Positions 11,152 through 23,274 of a DNA stretch of 64,000 nt are shown one piece after another. The notes under the pieces are model-generated. The model saw only the letters and a list, made by a program, of their open reading frames with translations, was not told where the DNA came from and ran no database searches. The stretch lies in NCBI RefSeq assembly GCF_027943255.1, contig NC_072893.1, forward strand, positions 96,355,784 to 96,419,783, given 5' to 3'. The first letter of the stretch is position 1, and every line of letters starts with the position of its first letter. Source of the DNA: Anastrepha obliqua. Taxonomy: Eukaryota > Arthropoda > Insecta > Diptera > Tephritidae. Both the position numbers and the translations under genes were made by a program.

Positions 11152-11751
11152 AGGCGTAAAAGCCTGAAAAAGTAGTAAAAAAATTTGTAGAAATTTTAAA
11201 TTACAGACCAGTTTAGATGTTAATTACAATATTTTTTTTAGGTTATGATACAAGTTATAATGCAGTTCACTGCGGAAAACACTGAAGGAAACACAATAAT
11301 TGTTAAATTGTTAAAAATATTCACTTTATAGCGTTTATACCTTTTTATACTAGAAAATATTTCTTTTATTTATTTATTTCGGTAAATGAATCTCTTTTTT
11401 CGCATAAATTCTCAAACAAACTCTTAAGTTTCGACACAGTCACTTCCATGTTTTCGCTAAATTGAATTTTGATTTAAATAGTTTTTGAGAAAATATTTTA
11501 TAATTGTATTTCAAATACATTCCATTAAGAGTGTCTTATATCTGAAAATACTTTTCGTATTTTGCAATAATTTCTTTAATCACCCCTATTATGTTCACAG
11601 ACGGATGGTTGCGGGGGGAGTTATAATCCCATACGCGGGTTTTCGTTCGACGAAACAATCGAATAAAGAAGTGGCATCTTCGAAAGTGTCTTCGACCTTG
11701 CTTCGAAGTATTTTTCTGTTTAGTATTCGCAGTACATTGTGTTGTAATTCT
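11152..11751. other. No recognisable gene
   Basis: AT-rich non-coding sequence up to the AAG-type tail of the LINE at about 11752. Nothing else is recognised. Confidence 0.5.
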
Positions 11752-12860
11752 TCTTCTTCTTAATTGGCGCGATAACCGCTTACGCGATTTGGTTGCATAT
11801 AACAAAGCACGGCAGTCGTTTCTTTCTCGTGCTAACCGGCGCCAGTTGGTCACACCAAGTGAAGCCAAGTCCTTCTCCACCTGATCCTTCCAGCCTTCCT
11901 CTTCCTCTGCATCGAACACTTTTGTATCCGTTCGGACGAATGACCCATCCAACGAAGCTGCTGGATCTTTATTCGCTGACATTCGCATAGACATAGTCGT
12001 CGTAAACCTCATACAGCTGATCGGCTCATCGCCTGAGATATTCGTCGTTGCCAACGTGCAAGGTCCAAAAATTTTTCTCTCAAACACTCCAAGCGTCGCT
12101 TCATCGGATGTTCTCATCGTCCACGCTTCTGCGCCATACGTTAGAACGGGCGTGATGAGAGCCTTGTAAAGGGTTAGTTTTGTTCGTCGAGAGGGAATTT
12201 ACTACTCAGTTGCCTAGAATGGTGCTCCTCATAGAAGGAATATTTGATCGCATCGTCTTTCTCTTCCAAATGTGGCTGCAAATGAGCGAGATGTTATAAA
12301 ATTGGGCTTTGATGCGGATTATTGCGAGACGCTCGTCCACCGGAGTGAACGACAATACTTGGCGATGAAGTCTCTCTCTCACAACAAATCCAACACCGAA
12401 TGTGCGCTCCTTTACATGGCAGTTGTAGTAGACGTCGCAAGGTCCTAATTTTTCCTGCCTTGCCCCGTCCATCGCATCTTTTGAATGACAGTGATGCCAG
12501 CCTTCACTCTCACGAGGGCATCAACCAGCCGAGCAGAGGCACCTTCCCCATTAAGGGACCGGAAATTCCAGGTGCATGCTATCTAATTGTAGTCCTTAGT
12601 TCGTTTGCAGGGGTCGTAATCAGTATAGGAAGTTCTCATCCGAGGCTTTGTTCGTGTTTTCATTGGAGGCAATTTTTAAGTGGCGGGTTCCAAACCCAAC
12701 GTACAACCAGCTATAATGGGCGGTTTCGCCTTCTCACATTGGCTCGTTCCGAACGGATTTTCGGAAGCTACCCAGAGGATACTTGGGAAGTTGTGAGCTG
12801 CTTGAACCATATTTAGAAGAATCGTCCTGGCCACTCCCAAGTGAATGGCAATCAGCAATT
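11752..12860 (-). mobile_element. Endonuclease-RT LINE with RT deleted (copy 2)
   Basis: The minus strand starts in the 5' part and endonuclease domain (12860 to about 12215: CHVKERTFGVGFVVRERL, DERLAIIRIKAQFYNISL) and passes straight into the C-terminal tail (about 12200 to 11752: MRTSDEATLGVFERKIFGP, WKDQVEKDLASLGVTNWRRL). Compared with copy 4 at 31.5-33.5 kb, about 1.2 kb is missing between the two parts, including the whole RT core. The junction is at about 12213. The 3' end again has an AAG-type tail (TTCTTCTTCTTAATTGGCGC on the plus strand). It cannot encode a working enzyme. The endonuclease is of the EEP (APE-like) type, by motif. Confidence 0.8.
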
Positions 12861-12979
12861 TTCCCTTGCATGGACTTCTAAATATGGAACCGTCCTCCTA
12901 CATTTAACATAAAATAAATTGTTAAACAGTAAAACGCTCGGACGAAAAATATTGGCGTGGTCGGATTTTTTGAGAAAGT

Positions 12980-13870
12980 TTGTGCATTTGTGTTAGCAAG
13001 ATTATTGCTATTAATTCCGGTGTATAACGATCGAAAAAGTCGGTAGAATTCTGCATATGTACCTATATGTATATATATATATTTATCTGAAAAATGTAAA
13101 TGACTGAGATACCTGTTTTTTAAACAAATAATTTTAAGCTGGCCGGCACTTGTGGTCAAAAGTATTGTAATTTTGCTCACATAATAGTTGCAGGTAACGG
13201 CTTGACATAATCTAGATAGACAGTTACATTTAACATATATAACAAATTGCTCAGAATGGTGAGAGAAGTCGATTTATCGATGTCTTTCCATCTGCCTGTC
13301 CAACCGCGCACACCATAACTCGACCAAAAGTTAAAATAATTATATTAAACTTCGTATTGAAATGGGCTGAAATTGGTAAGTAATCTCGTCCATCTACCAT
13401 ATAACGGTAATTTTCGAAAAAGCAAAGATCGTCAAACCCCTGTTATATATAAAGCAAATTATTAAAATTTAGTACACATTATGAACACAAAAAAATAAAA
13501 AAGAGGGCGCAAGTACAATAAAATTTTGTAAAATGGGCGTTGCCACACCCTTTTTGGTAAATGTCTGCACATATTTCGATAAAGACTTAATGAAGCTCCC
13601 CCAAACTTGGCATAGTTATTGTTCCCTATTTCATTTATTTCCGATGTCGACATTATTGAGATCAGGTAAAAACCACGTCCATATTTTATATGTTAAGACT
13701 AAATTTCCGTCCGTTCGTCTGATGTTACACCTATAACTCTCACTGTCAAAGAGTCTGTTAGATTAAAAGATTGAGAGCCAACCAATTAAACTTTACTAAA
13801 ATGTGCTCAGGTACACAAAGCCTCGCCCGGACAGAATTTAGCATTTCCTTACTTTATTTTAAATAAAATT
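12980..13870. repeat. Unclassified fly interspersed repeat, copy 1
   Basis: Contains sequence of a type common in fly genomes (GTCGATTTATCGATGTC, ACTCGACCAAAAGTTAAAAT, AATGGGCGTTGCCACACCC). The block ACTAAATTTCCGTCCGTTCG, then a GAGAGCCAACCAATTAAA stretch at 13697-13800, is shared with 56.4-56.5 kb. No ORF has family motifs. A (TA)n run sits near 13066-13081. The boundaries and class are unknown. Confidence 0.55.
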
Positions 13871-15151
13871 GTGATCACTTTTTTGCATTACATACAAATT
13901 AAATATTTTTTTGTTTTACTGTATATTGGTTTCCAATATTTTTTTCCAAATTATCTCTTGTGTTTGTATTTTTTAAAAGGTGTTTGTATTTTCTCTTTAT
14001 ACACTGATTCATAAATATCTTTATCAGGTCTGGTGTAAACGATTCCTCAAAGTAGAACTGAGAGTAGAATAATCTTGGTAGACTCTATATGTATTACCTC
14101 TTCCCAACTAGCGAAAGTGCAGAAGTACTTTCGCTGCGGTCCATCAGATTAAGTATCTAATCCAGCGATATTGAGTGTCTGGAAAATATTTACCAAAGGT
14201 TTAACTAGCGTTATAAGCTTGGTCCTAAGTCTGAAACCTACCCTTCTATCAAATTGAAAAACCAGCAGTCATTTTTTTCTACTTTCTTATTATTTTTTAT
14301 TTCTCCACAGTAACTCCCTCTTTGAAAATGCAGGAATTTTTAAACATGTTGCAATATATGCGTTTTTTCTGCAGTGATTTCTTGAGAAAATTTATTATTA
14401 TTTTTGTTGGTGTCGCGCCACGCAGTTACAGATGCTCTGAACTACATTCCTCGTTAAAAGTCAAATAGCTTTTGGCTGCTTCACTAATCTGGCCGCGGAT
14501 GGACTTTCTCAGCAGGAAGAAAAAGTTTTCACTGATTTTAGACTTTATTCCCTTTTACTTTTCCTCGCTTCTTGCGCTCTTTCATTGAGCATTCCCTAAG
14601 CACTTAAGTTTGGGAAACTTCTGCTTAAGTTGTTGGAATTAGGAAATACATAGCAGAGCAGGATGTCATTTAAATTGAATAAGTTCGAGTTTTTAGGTTT
14701 TTTTGGTCTCAACATCTCTCCAATTTCGAACGTTTAAATTCACTAAAAAAGCACTATTTTATTCTACTCACATATGCATGTATGTATGTGAAGTATAACA
14801 ATAAAGTTAAGTTTAAATTAGAGAGCTCAGTAATACTGCCAGATGCGGCGTAACTATTACTACGAGAAGAGAAGAGGAAATGTTGAGGAGCATTGCTGCG
14901 AAATGAGCCATGCAGCTCACTCAATCATGTGAATGTGGTCGCTTCAGGAGCAAAGCAGCTTCGCAGTTTTACAGTAAATTTTGCAGACTATATTCAACTT
15001 AGTGGCATGTGGTAGTGGAAAGTTGCTTATGTTGTTACACAAAGTTTTCCGTATAGACTTCAGTATTCAAAGAAAACGTTTACTTAAATCAATACTCAAA
15101 GTTACCCAGCGTGAAAATCTCTACTTCAATGAGTTCGCCCGTACACGTCGC
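13871..15151. other. No recognisable gene
   Basis: No motif-bearing ORF in either strand and no repeat structure that I could define. Confidence 0.5.
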
Positions 15152-15903
15152 TTGGTAGGACTGTTATAAGCTTACATGGCAAATTTCAGGGTGATATGTC
15201 ACATAGTTTGTTTTCTGTGCTACTGTAAACAAGTCAAGCTCGAGTGTGTTCTTCGAATTCTCTTTTATGACTTCAATTGTCTCAAAATGTTTTCCACGGA
15301 GCGGCAACTTGAGCTTGGGAAACAGGAAAAAGTCACATGGTGCCATATCAGGCGAATACGGTGCTTGCGGAACGATATTAACATTACTTTTGTTCAAATA
15401 ATCGCGAACAAGACGTGATGTGTGAGCTGGTGCATTATCGTGATGCAAGAACCATGACTTGTTGTCCCACAATTCCTTCCTTTTAAGACGAATGTTCCCA
15501 CACAAACGCGTTAAAACGTCTAAATAATATTCAGCGTTAACCGATTTTGCAATTTCCTTTACTTTTCCGATGTTTTCGTCGTTTACTGATGTTGCTGGAC
15601 GACGTTCATGAGGCAAGTTTTCAACCGATGTACGGCCCTCTTTGAACGATTTGTACCACTGGAAAACACGTGCACGCGATAGAGCAGAGTCCCCATAGGT
15701 TGTCTGCAACATTTTTAAGGCGTCTGAAGCCGAAATTTTGTTGGAATAACAAAATTTCAAACAAATTCTTTGTTCAACTTGAATTTCCATCGTTAAATTC
15801 GAAGAACACACTCGAGCTTGACGTGTTTACAGTAGCACAGAAAACAAACTATGTGACATATCACCCTGAAATTTACCATGTAAGTTTATAACAGTCCTAC
15901 CAA
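15152..15903 (-). mobile_element. DD34D mariner deletion derivative with long inverted arms
   Basis: Two inverted arms of about 109 bp (15152-15260 and 15795-15903) differ at only about four positions and begin TTGGTAGGACTGTTATAA. Mariners normally have arms near 30 bp. The 752-bp element encodes a shortened transposase on the minus strand: start at about 15790 (MEIQVEQRICLKFCYSNKIS), DNA-binding part to KVKEIAKSVN, then a jump to FLHHDNAPAHTSRLV (second Asp) and PQAPYSPDMAPCDFFLF (third Asp, 34 residues apart). The first Asp block is deleted. The C-terminus runs into the inverted arm, so the family C-terminal domain is lost. It looks like a rearranged copy in which the 5' end replaced the 3' end in inverse orientation. 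Confidence 0.85.
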
Positions 15904-16149
15904 AAAACAAAAAATTTATTTTTGCCATATGTCATCCGCGAACCGTTTTATTGATAACGTCTCGTTCATATTTGAGTTGAAGGTACTCGTACACCAAGTA
16001 AATATTCCTTTCTAAAGGTTTGAGCTCATTTTGAAACGGCAAACTTCATGGTGGACACTTCAGTATGCTCCAAGGGGTAATCTGTCCTTGAAATGGAATA
16101 CTACAGAACATAGGTTTGGGTAGGTCTTGAAATTTAAAATATGAGGCTT

Positions 16150-16790
16150 ACAGTCTGTCTAAAAGAAGTGTGACGCATGAAATTCGAACTTTTAATTCCG
16201 TTATAAAAAAGTGTAAGCGCTGCTAAATATGCGTTTTCTTTTCGCAATACACTTAGTCTAATTAGTTGGTTTGTGAGAAATTTATAAAGCTTACGTTGTT
16301 TTTTACAAAATCAGTCCGGTGTATGAAAAACGATTTGAAAAATGTCCCTCCAGAGCAAGAGCAGATGATCATTGATTTGCTTGTGATAAAGCCAAGCTTC
16401 TCGTTACGTGAAGCTGAAGGAATTTCAAGGAAAAGTTGTGTAAATGTATCCGAAGACATGACACGAGGACGTTTCTGTGCAGAAGACCTCAACTTCTGGA
16501 GCACATTGCAAAAACCGCTGCTCTCATTGTTAAATATTGAAAAATACTTGCATGGGTAAGGCAGTTTCAAAACGAAATTAAGCAAACGAAATATTCGCGG
16601 ATGAATCTTCCTTTTGAGTAAATAATTGCGTACTTCAGTCCTGCTTTACTACTGATAAACTACAATTTTAACGATCTGTTAAGTATCAAGTTAAGGTTCA
16701 TGTCTGGGGCTACTTCTCCGAAAGGGAGCTGCTACCGCCAATTTGAATGCAGTTTTGAGTAATAAAATTTACAAAAAAGCATCTTTACCG
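16150..16790 (+). pseudogene. Tc1-like transposase relic
   Basis: A plus-strand relic in shifting frames. Pieces include FSLREAEGISRKSC and RKSCVNVSEDM (paired-like DNA-binding end), KPLLSLLNIEKYL, a block near 16595 reading IFADESSF (first Asp region) and KVHVWGYFSERELLPP near 16690. These match the order of a Tc1-type transposase. The second Asp and Glu region is missing. Ends were not identified. The assignment rests on short motifs. Confidence 0.6.
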
Positions 16791-16804
16791 TCATATATAT
16801 ATAT

Positions 16805-17125
16805 TCGATAAACGCCGTCGCTAACGTGCAAAGATCCGCAAATCTTCCGCAGAATCTTTTTCCCAAACACTCCAAGGGACTTCTCATCGGATACTGTCAT
16901 CGTCCTCGCTTTTGCGCCATACGTTAGGACGGGCATGATGAGAACCTTTGGTTAGCTTTGTTCGTCGAGAGAGGACTTTATTACTCAATTGCCTACATAC
17001 TTCGTTCAAAGTAGCACATGTTGGATTGCAAGGCTGACATTATTAGCGGTGTTAAATATGGTTCCCAGAGAAATGACGTGGCGCCGAGTATTTGTTTGAT
17101 GAGCGGAGGTACTTCGATTTGCCCT
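16805..17125 (-). mobile_element. Endonuclease-RT LINE fragment (copy 3)
   Basis: Sequence matching the C-terminal RT region of the same LINE family: on the plus strand GCCATACGTTAGGACGGGCA, then GATGAGAACCTT and TCGTCGAGAGAGGACTTTA, shared with about 31.64-31.69 kb. It is about 320 bp, degenerate, truncated at both ends and on the minus strand. No open frame of note. Confidence 0.7.
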
Positions 17126-17129
17126 CATG

Positions 17130-19885
17130 CAGTCTGCTAGCATAGGAAAATGCAGAAACCATACAAAAGATTATGAATTTGAGTGTAAGTAAATTGATTT
17201 CATGAACTTGAAAGCAGCAACTGCTTTGGTCCCCTTGCTATCAGACTGCGTTCAAAAACTATAAAGAGTGCTAAAATCGGGTCTTTATAATAGTTTGAAT
17301 CCAAATTTTTATTTTTATATATTTTTTAAGTCCTTGCAAACGTTGCGTTTAGTGATGAGACAACAGTAAACATTTCCGACTGGGTTTGTGGAAAGTTTCT
17401 CCAAGCACATATGTGAAACTACATATATGTAAGTGCTTGAGTACACTCCACTCAGGTAGACAGCATAAGCCACTACTCTTTCATTGTCGAGCAACTATTT
17501 TTCTTATCCATTCTCTTTGCATGCACGCATACAAACTTAAAAATAAACATTTGCTTGTAACAACATCCTAGTTGGGTGGTTGCTTCGTTGTATTGACTTT
17601 CTTGTTGAATGTCACTCGCCTCATTAGTCAGCTACTACGAATGTACAGTTTATATTATTTGCAATAAAGTTTTAACTTTGGCTGACTTTTCTTACACTTC
17701 TGTGAATTCTCCATTTCAATATTTGCATACGGAGCTGCACTTCGCAATATTTGAGTCTCTTTTCCCAATTAAATTTTAAAAATTACTTTCAGCCGAAAGT
17801 CATTGCAATAGTTAGAGTATTGAAAGCAATTACATTATTTGCGGACTTACCATCGTTATGAAAACTTACTAAAGCAGAAAATTTAATTACGAGTATAATG
17901 GGAGTCTAAACTCAAAATTGTTTTAAATCATTGCATTGGCGGTAAACGATTTTTAAATAAAATTTTAATTTTCATTAATGTTTGCTCTTTTCAATTTACG
18001 ACTTCTTTTATGTTGCTTGTAGTTTTTTAAATTTTTGATGATTCTCAAGCATTGCGTCCATATTATAATTTCGGCTTTGGCTTGAATTCCAAAGCCTCCT
18101 GTTCTTCCATGTAAGTGGTCTTCTAGTCAAAAATAATTAAATCATTTAAAGCTGAAGTTAATCAGTGCCCAGTAAATTTAATCTCTTTACTACAGTTAAA
18201 ACTTGCATTTTGCATTACTTCTTTGCATTGATGTTCGTTCTTCGTTCGTTCTTCGAATAAATTCAAGCCTTTTGCGGCATATCGTTTTATTAATTTTTCC
18301 CATGTGTTCATATGTAAGCATCACTTTCTTTTGTAATGCAAATGAGTACATTTTTACATTTGAGTACAAAAACAATGCAGAACTTTTGAGCTTTCAAAGG
18401 CAAAAATAAAACCCAAAAAATAAAAAAAACTCTATTCTTTTCACGTTTTGCAACAGATAAGGAAGGAGAGTAATAGGGAAAACACATCAATGAGTGCAAG
18501 TTAAACTCATTTGGTAAAAATAAGTTTACTTAACTGCTGAAAAGTATATGAAATTTAGCCAAAATGTAGGGCAGCTGACATAGAAAATCGAACTTTATTT
18601 CTTATGTGCTATTTTATGGCATCTGATGAGCATTTGAAATAAGGTTTGCTTTTTACTTTGCCCGATATAAAGCTAGAAGGGAACAAGCAAACTTTTGGAG
18701 AGTCATGCAATCAGCCATACAATGCACGTAAGTGAGCCGTGTGTGTATTGGGGCCAGTGCTTATGTATTATATAAGTATATAAGCTACTAACATTGCTGA
18801 GATTGTGAAGATTTTTCACTTGTTTTCTACTAGTATAGCCACACAAAATAATTGAAATTATTTTCGTTTCCCCAACATGGCTACCGTAAATTACGTAATA
18901 CGCACATGAAGTTGTTGTGATTGTTGTGGGCGCACATACTAGCAATTTGCAGAGGCCCCCTGCAGTGCAAAGCCAAGGTGCTCAGCAAACATTTTATCTA
19001 GTTCACGAAGTGGTATTTGATGGAAGAAGTCATATTAGTTCGATTGTGCGTGGTATTATACCAATTACAAAATTACCAATTAAAGGTACATGGATACCTG
19101 GTTCTAATACTACTGAAATGAGTACCCCAAACGTTAAGTATGCACCCAATGAGGATTAATGAATGAATGAATGTGAATGTTGATTGAGGAAATTATACCT
19201 TGCTTTTGTCCATTATGAACTCATTCATTAACTAGAAGTGCTAATGTTTAGGCCTACAATTTCATTCACTAGTATAATGCTAAAGGATGGCCTGGCAATT
19301 GACCCTGTGTAGAACATCGCCATGTTAAAAATACCAGTTGATAGCACTGTAAAGATGTAGAAAGCAAACCACTTAGCTGCAAAGCAAACTGGCAGTAGAG
19401 TTGTTCAGAACTAGTGAATGCAGTACTGACACTGCAGTGTATGTGCGCATAAATTTCCGTACACAAAAGATGTTCCCTCAAAAAGCTGGGCATGGCTTGA
19501 GATAGCTTAATGGCATAGCCAAAGAAGAGCAGAAATCGCATTGTATGGTATTATCGATTATTTGGTTAGCCGAATATACAGTCCGCATTCGTTCACACGG
19601 TTATTAACCGGTTTACTAAACTCGAACAGCCGCACAATTTCGATTATACCAACAATTATTTTTTATCTATTACTTGAATATTGAAATTATTCAAATTTTA
19701 TGAATTACACGAAAAAGTCGCGAAAGTGAGACAATCGCATGGGCGTACAACTTGGACTACGCTCCACCACAGCACAATCCTTTGAAAATTTTATCCGGGA
19801 TGTGTTAATCTCCGGCAAAAGCCGAGATGGACTAAACTCAAATAAATAAAATAAAAAAAAATAATATATATACATATGTATATAT
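17130..19885. other. 2.7 kb without recognisable genes
   Basis: No ORF carries recognisable motifs. There are fly-type low-complexity runs (GTTCGTTCTTCG at about 18235-18255; GAATGAATGAATG at about 19159). A TAAATAAAATAAAAAAAAAT run at about 19842-19860, just before the fold-back, could be the 3' tail of an unrecognised LINE, but no coding support was found. Confidence 0.5.
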
Positions 19886-19887
19886 AT

Positions 19888-20348
19888 TAGCCCGGGTCGA
19901 TTTGTGGGGAGGCAAAAAAATTGCTCATTGCTCTGTGAAAATCATATTCTAGGGATCAAAATAAGAAACTTTGCCGAAGGAACCATACCTCTAAAACGAA
20001 TTCTGATGTCCCCCAATTTGGGTCGAACATTTTAGTTTCTTTTCTCATGTAAAGTCCAAAAATGGTGATATTTTGAAATGATTGTATGGGGAACCCCCCA
20101 GGGGAGTTCCAGGGGGTGTGCCACTGGCATGGGTGGATCGGCCGTCCAAAGTTAGTGGGGGTCGGTCATACATTTGGACTCGATTGGAGCACTCTAAATG
20201 GGTCAAAGTGGGATTTTTCGTTCGACCCAAATTGGGGGACATCAGAATTCGTTTTAGAGGTATGGTTCCTTCGGGAAAGTTTCTTAGTTTGATCCCTAGA
20301 ATACGATTTTCACAGAGCAATGAGCGATTTTTTAATCGACCCGCCCTA
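19888..20348. mobile_element. Fold-back MITE, copy 1
   Basis: Left arm 19888-20028 and right arm 20220-20348 are inverse copies of about 130 bp. The left arm includes TTTGTGGGGAGGCAAAAAA, then GAACCATACCTCTAAAACGA; the right ends in the inverse of TAGGGCGGGTCGATT. A spacer of about 190 bp holds GGCATGGGTGGATCGGCCGT. It is embedded in (TA)n on both sides. ORFs crossing it are by-products of the palindrome. A second, rearranged copy lies at 57.7 kb. Confidence 0.85.
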
Positions 20349-20672
20349 ATATATATATATATATATATTGGCGCGTACACCCTTTTTGGGTGTTTGGCCG
20401 AGCTCCTTCTCCTATTTGTGGTCTGCGTCTTAATGTTGTTCCACAAATGAAGGGACCTACAGTTTCAAGCCACCTCCGAACGGCAGATATTTTTATGAGG
20501 AGCTTTTTTATGGCAGAAATACACTCGGAGACTTGCCATTGCCTGCCGAGAGGCGACTGCTATTAGAAAAATGTTTTTATTAATTTTGGTTTCACCGAAA
20601 TTCGAACCAACGGTCTCTCTGTGAATTCCGAATGGTAATCACGCACCAACCCATTCGGCTACGGCGGCCGAA
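20349..20672 (-). mobile_element. tRNA-related SINE with (TA)n tail
   Basis: Read on the minus strand from 20672, a tRNA-like head has an A-box-like TAGCCGAATGGGTTGGTGCG and a B-box-like GGTTCGAATTTC. A body of about 200 bp follows (TCCTCATAAAAATATCTGCC; GGAGAAGGAGCTCGGCC), ending GGGTGTACGCGCCA and a (TA)n tail at 20349-20369. Pol III-type internal promoter boxes are inferred from the match. It lies where the I-like LINE to its right is broken. Copies also occur at 8.9, 41.9, 53.96 and 58.5 kb. Confidence 0.8.
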
Positions 20673-22093
20673 TAGTGTTGTGTAATATTCTGTCTTGAAT
20701 GCTGGGCTCGCCTGCTTCGGTTAACACCACTTTTATGAGGTGAAGTGGGAAAGGCTCGAATGCTTCTTCTAACTGCCATGTGATAAGATGTTTCTTAGCG
20801 CAGTGTCCGTAGATCGCCAGTCCAAAGTCAATCTTTGATAGCATCAGTGCCTTTGTTATATTTACAAGAGTCGAAATCTGAATATAACTGTGTTTAGATG
20901 TAATGTACTTTACAATGTTAAGTCTGGATATTAAACTTATTCTATAGTATTTACAGTGGTCCTTATAAGTTAGTTTTTTATCAAAAATTAGACCGAGTAT
21001 TCTAAGCATGTTAGTATGATGTATTTGGGTGTTAGATATTGCTAGGGTTGGGAAAGAACATTTTTGTTTTCTGCAAACGTGAAAAGTTGAACTTTTTTCT
21101 GCGGAGATATAAGTTCCGAACGTTTTTTAACCATACATAGAAGTCGTTTAAGATATTTGTGAAGGTAGTTTTAACTTGGCAAAGATCTAAGCTAAGTTCA
21201 TTGAATGCTATGATAAACAGTGTTGTAGAAAGTGGTGAGCCTTGTGGTATGCCATTATGCATGGGAGGGGTATTGGAAATGAAATTGTTTATCGAAACGG
21301 AAAATTTGCTATTCAAAAAAAAGGCTTTCACAAAATTATAGGTTTTGTTTCCCACTTGCCATCTTTTTAGTTCCCGTAGGACGATGTGGGCACCAATTCT
21401 GTCGAAAGCTTTCTCGAAGTCCAAGCTTAATACAGAAAAGTTGTTTTTTTCGGACAGTGTTTGTGTTGCACAATGTTCGAAATACAGAAGTGGGTCATTA
21501 ACACCGAGACCCTTTTGAAATGAAAACTGGTGGGGGCTTATCAATTCTCTTTGCTTTGCGTACCATATGATTCTGTTGGAGATGATTTTTTCTAGCACTT
21601 TCGATACGCAAGGTACCAGTGATATAGGTCTAAAATTTGAAATACAAGTATTGAATTTATTATGTTTAGGGATAGGAATAGTTATCGCTTTTTTCCAGTC
21701 TTGGGGGAAGATACCTTGGTTATAAATGTTGTTGTATAAACTTACAAGCCTTTCTTTTAAGGGAAATGGAAGGTTTTTTAGTAGAGGGTAAGCAATTTTA
21801 TCGGAACCAGGGGTTTTCCCGTCATTGTGATGATTGTCGAATCAAATACTTCTATTGTAATCAGAGACTCAAAAAGGCGTGCATTAGGGCATGGAGTAGG
21901 ATTGCGGTATTCTTTGACAATGGTTTTATTTGATAACTCAATGAAGTTGGGGTGAAACTGTGAGTTTTGAGATCTGTTAGAGCACTCAAATGCAAATTGT
22001 TCCGCAATGTCGACGGGGTTGTATATATGTGTAGGACCTTTTGGTGAATGAACGAATGTAATATTATTATGATTGTGACCCCCAGAAAGGGGT
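20673..22093 (-). mobile_element. I-like LINE, RT region (copy 1)
   Basis: Minus-strand fragments of an I-clade-like ORF2: a pre-RT part (FVHSPKGPTHIYNPVDIAEQ, about 22050), RT start (MLEKIISNRIIWYAKQREL, 21598), SLDFEKAFDRIGAHIVLREL, MHNGIPQGSPLSTTLF, then past a damaged catalytic YADD region to ILGLIFDKKLTYKDHCK and LVNITKALMLSKIDFGLAIY. The YADD box cannot be read. Frameshifts occur near 21840 and 21030. The 3' part (RNase H) is cut off by the SINE at 20672, and the 5' side is interrupted at the mariner starting at 22096. It matches the 24.9-26.7 kb copy in the shared part. Confidence 0.85.
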
Positions 22094-22095
22094 TA

Positions 22096-23272
22096 CGAGG
22101 GGTGCCTTTTATATGTCGGGATTAGAGAACAAAAACAAATTTTAATCATCGAAAATCACTTTATTGTTGTTTAAAATATTCTCCATGAAGATCCATATAC
22201 TTTTGCATGCGTTTGAACCAATTGTCGAAGCACTTTTGCCACTCTGAATGAGGTACCTCCAAAACATGCATTCTGAATGCCGCAACCGCTTCTTCAGGTG
22301 TCGAAAAACGTTGACCTCTCAGTTTGTTTTTTACGTACGCGAATAAAAAGAAGTCATTCGGTGCGAAGTCAGGACTATGCGGCGGATGACCCATTAATTC
22401 GATGTTTTGGGTGCTCAAAAATGCAGTTGTTTGAGTCGATGTGTGAGAGCTCGCATTGTCCTGGTGAAGAGTGATCCGTCTTTGGCGATTGGTTTTCCTA
22501 ATTTCTTGGAAGGCAACTGGCAAACAAATGGTTGTGTACCACTCAGAATTTACTGCTCTGCGTTGTTCTAGTGGTACGGCTGCGACATGTCCAGTTTTTC
22601 CGCGTAAATCCACGATTCATCACCTGTCACGATGTCATAGACGTGTTTCGAAGCCCCGCGATCGTATTTTTTGAGCATTTCCCTCGACCAATCGACACGA
22701 GCCTTTTTTTGAGCGATTGACAAATTGTGTGGGATCCAACGCGAACAAATTTTTTTGACAGTCAAATGTTTATGCAATATTGAATGTATGCTGGTCCCAC
22801 TAATGCCTAAGATTGTCTCAATCTCACGATAGGTCACATGACGATCTTGCAATATCAGTTCGCGCACAGCATCAATGGTTTTCGGAACAACAACTGATTT
22901 TGGACGACCTTCACGAAATTCGTCTTGGAGTGAACTACGACCACGATTGAATTCTCCATACCATCGATAAACAATGGTCCTTGATGGAGCTTCATCGCCA
23001 AAAAATGAATTAAGTTCATCCATGCAATGTTGCTGAGTTAATCCATGTCGAAAGTTGTAAAAAATAATCGCACGAAAATGTTCACGATTTAATTCCATTT
23101 TTGGACCGAGATGAATCTTTTAAGTTACTGTAAACAACACAAATAGCGCTGGTATTTCAAAACGTTCTGAGTATGTAAACGCCAAAAAATGTCAAACTTT
23201 GCGATACAGCTTTCAGTTGCCAGATTGCAACACCAGGGTTGCCAAATCCCGACATATAAAAGGCACCCCTCG
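22096..23272 (-). mobile_element. DD34D mariner, both ends, internal deletion
   Basis: Near-perfect inverted ends (CGAGGGGTGCCTTTTATATG and its inverse) flanked by TA (22094-22095 and 23273-23274). It is 1,177 bp, about 100 bp short of a full element. The transposase starts at 23098 (MELNREHFRAIIFYNFRHGL), with two helix-turn-helix parts (RPKSVVVPKTIDAVREL; YREIETILGISGTSIHSIL), IVTGDESWIYA (first Asp), HQDNASSHTSTQTT (second) and PPHSPDFAPNDFFLF (third, 34 apart). Between DESWIYA and KTGHVAAVPLEQRR the family normally has about 35-45 residues that are missing here, with a frameshift. It sits in or at the 5' end of the I-like LINE. Confidence 0.92.
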
Positions 23273-23274
23273 TA

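Noticed and set aside
18917..19159. 80-codon plus-strand ORF (TWIPGSNTTEMSTPNVKYAP)
   Set aside because: No recognisable motif, no start context, and followed by a simple repeat.
19269..19541. 90-codon minus-strand ORF
   Set aside because: No motif and no repeat relationship in the window.
20045..20450. Overlapping ORFs of 122-133 codons on both strands in the fold-back
   Set aside because: Produced by the palindromic arms; they read through the (TA)n and the SINE and have no motif.
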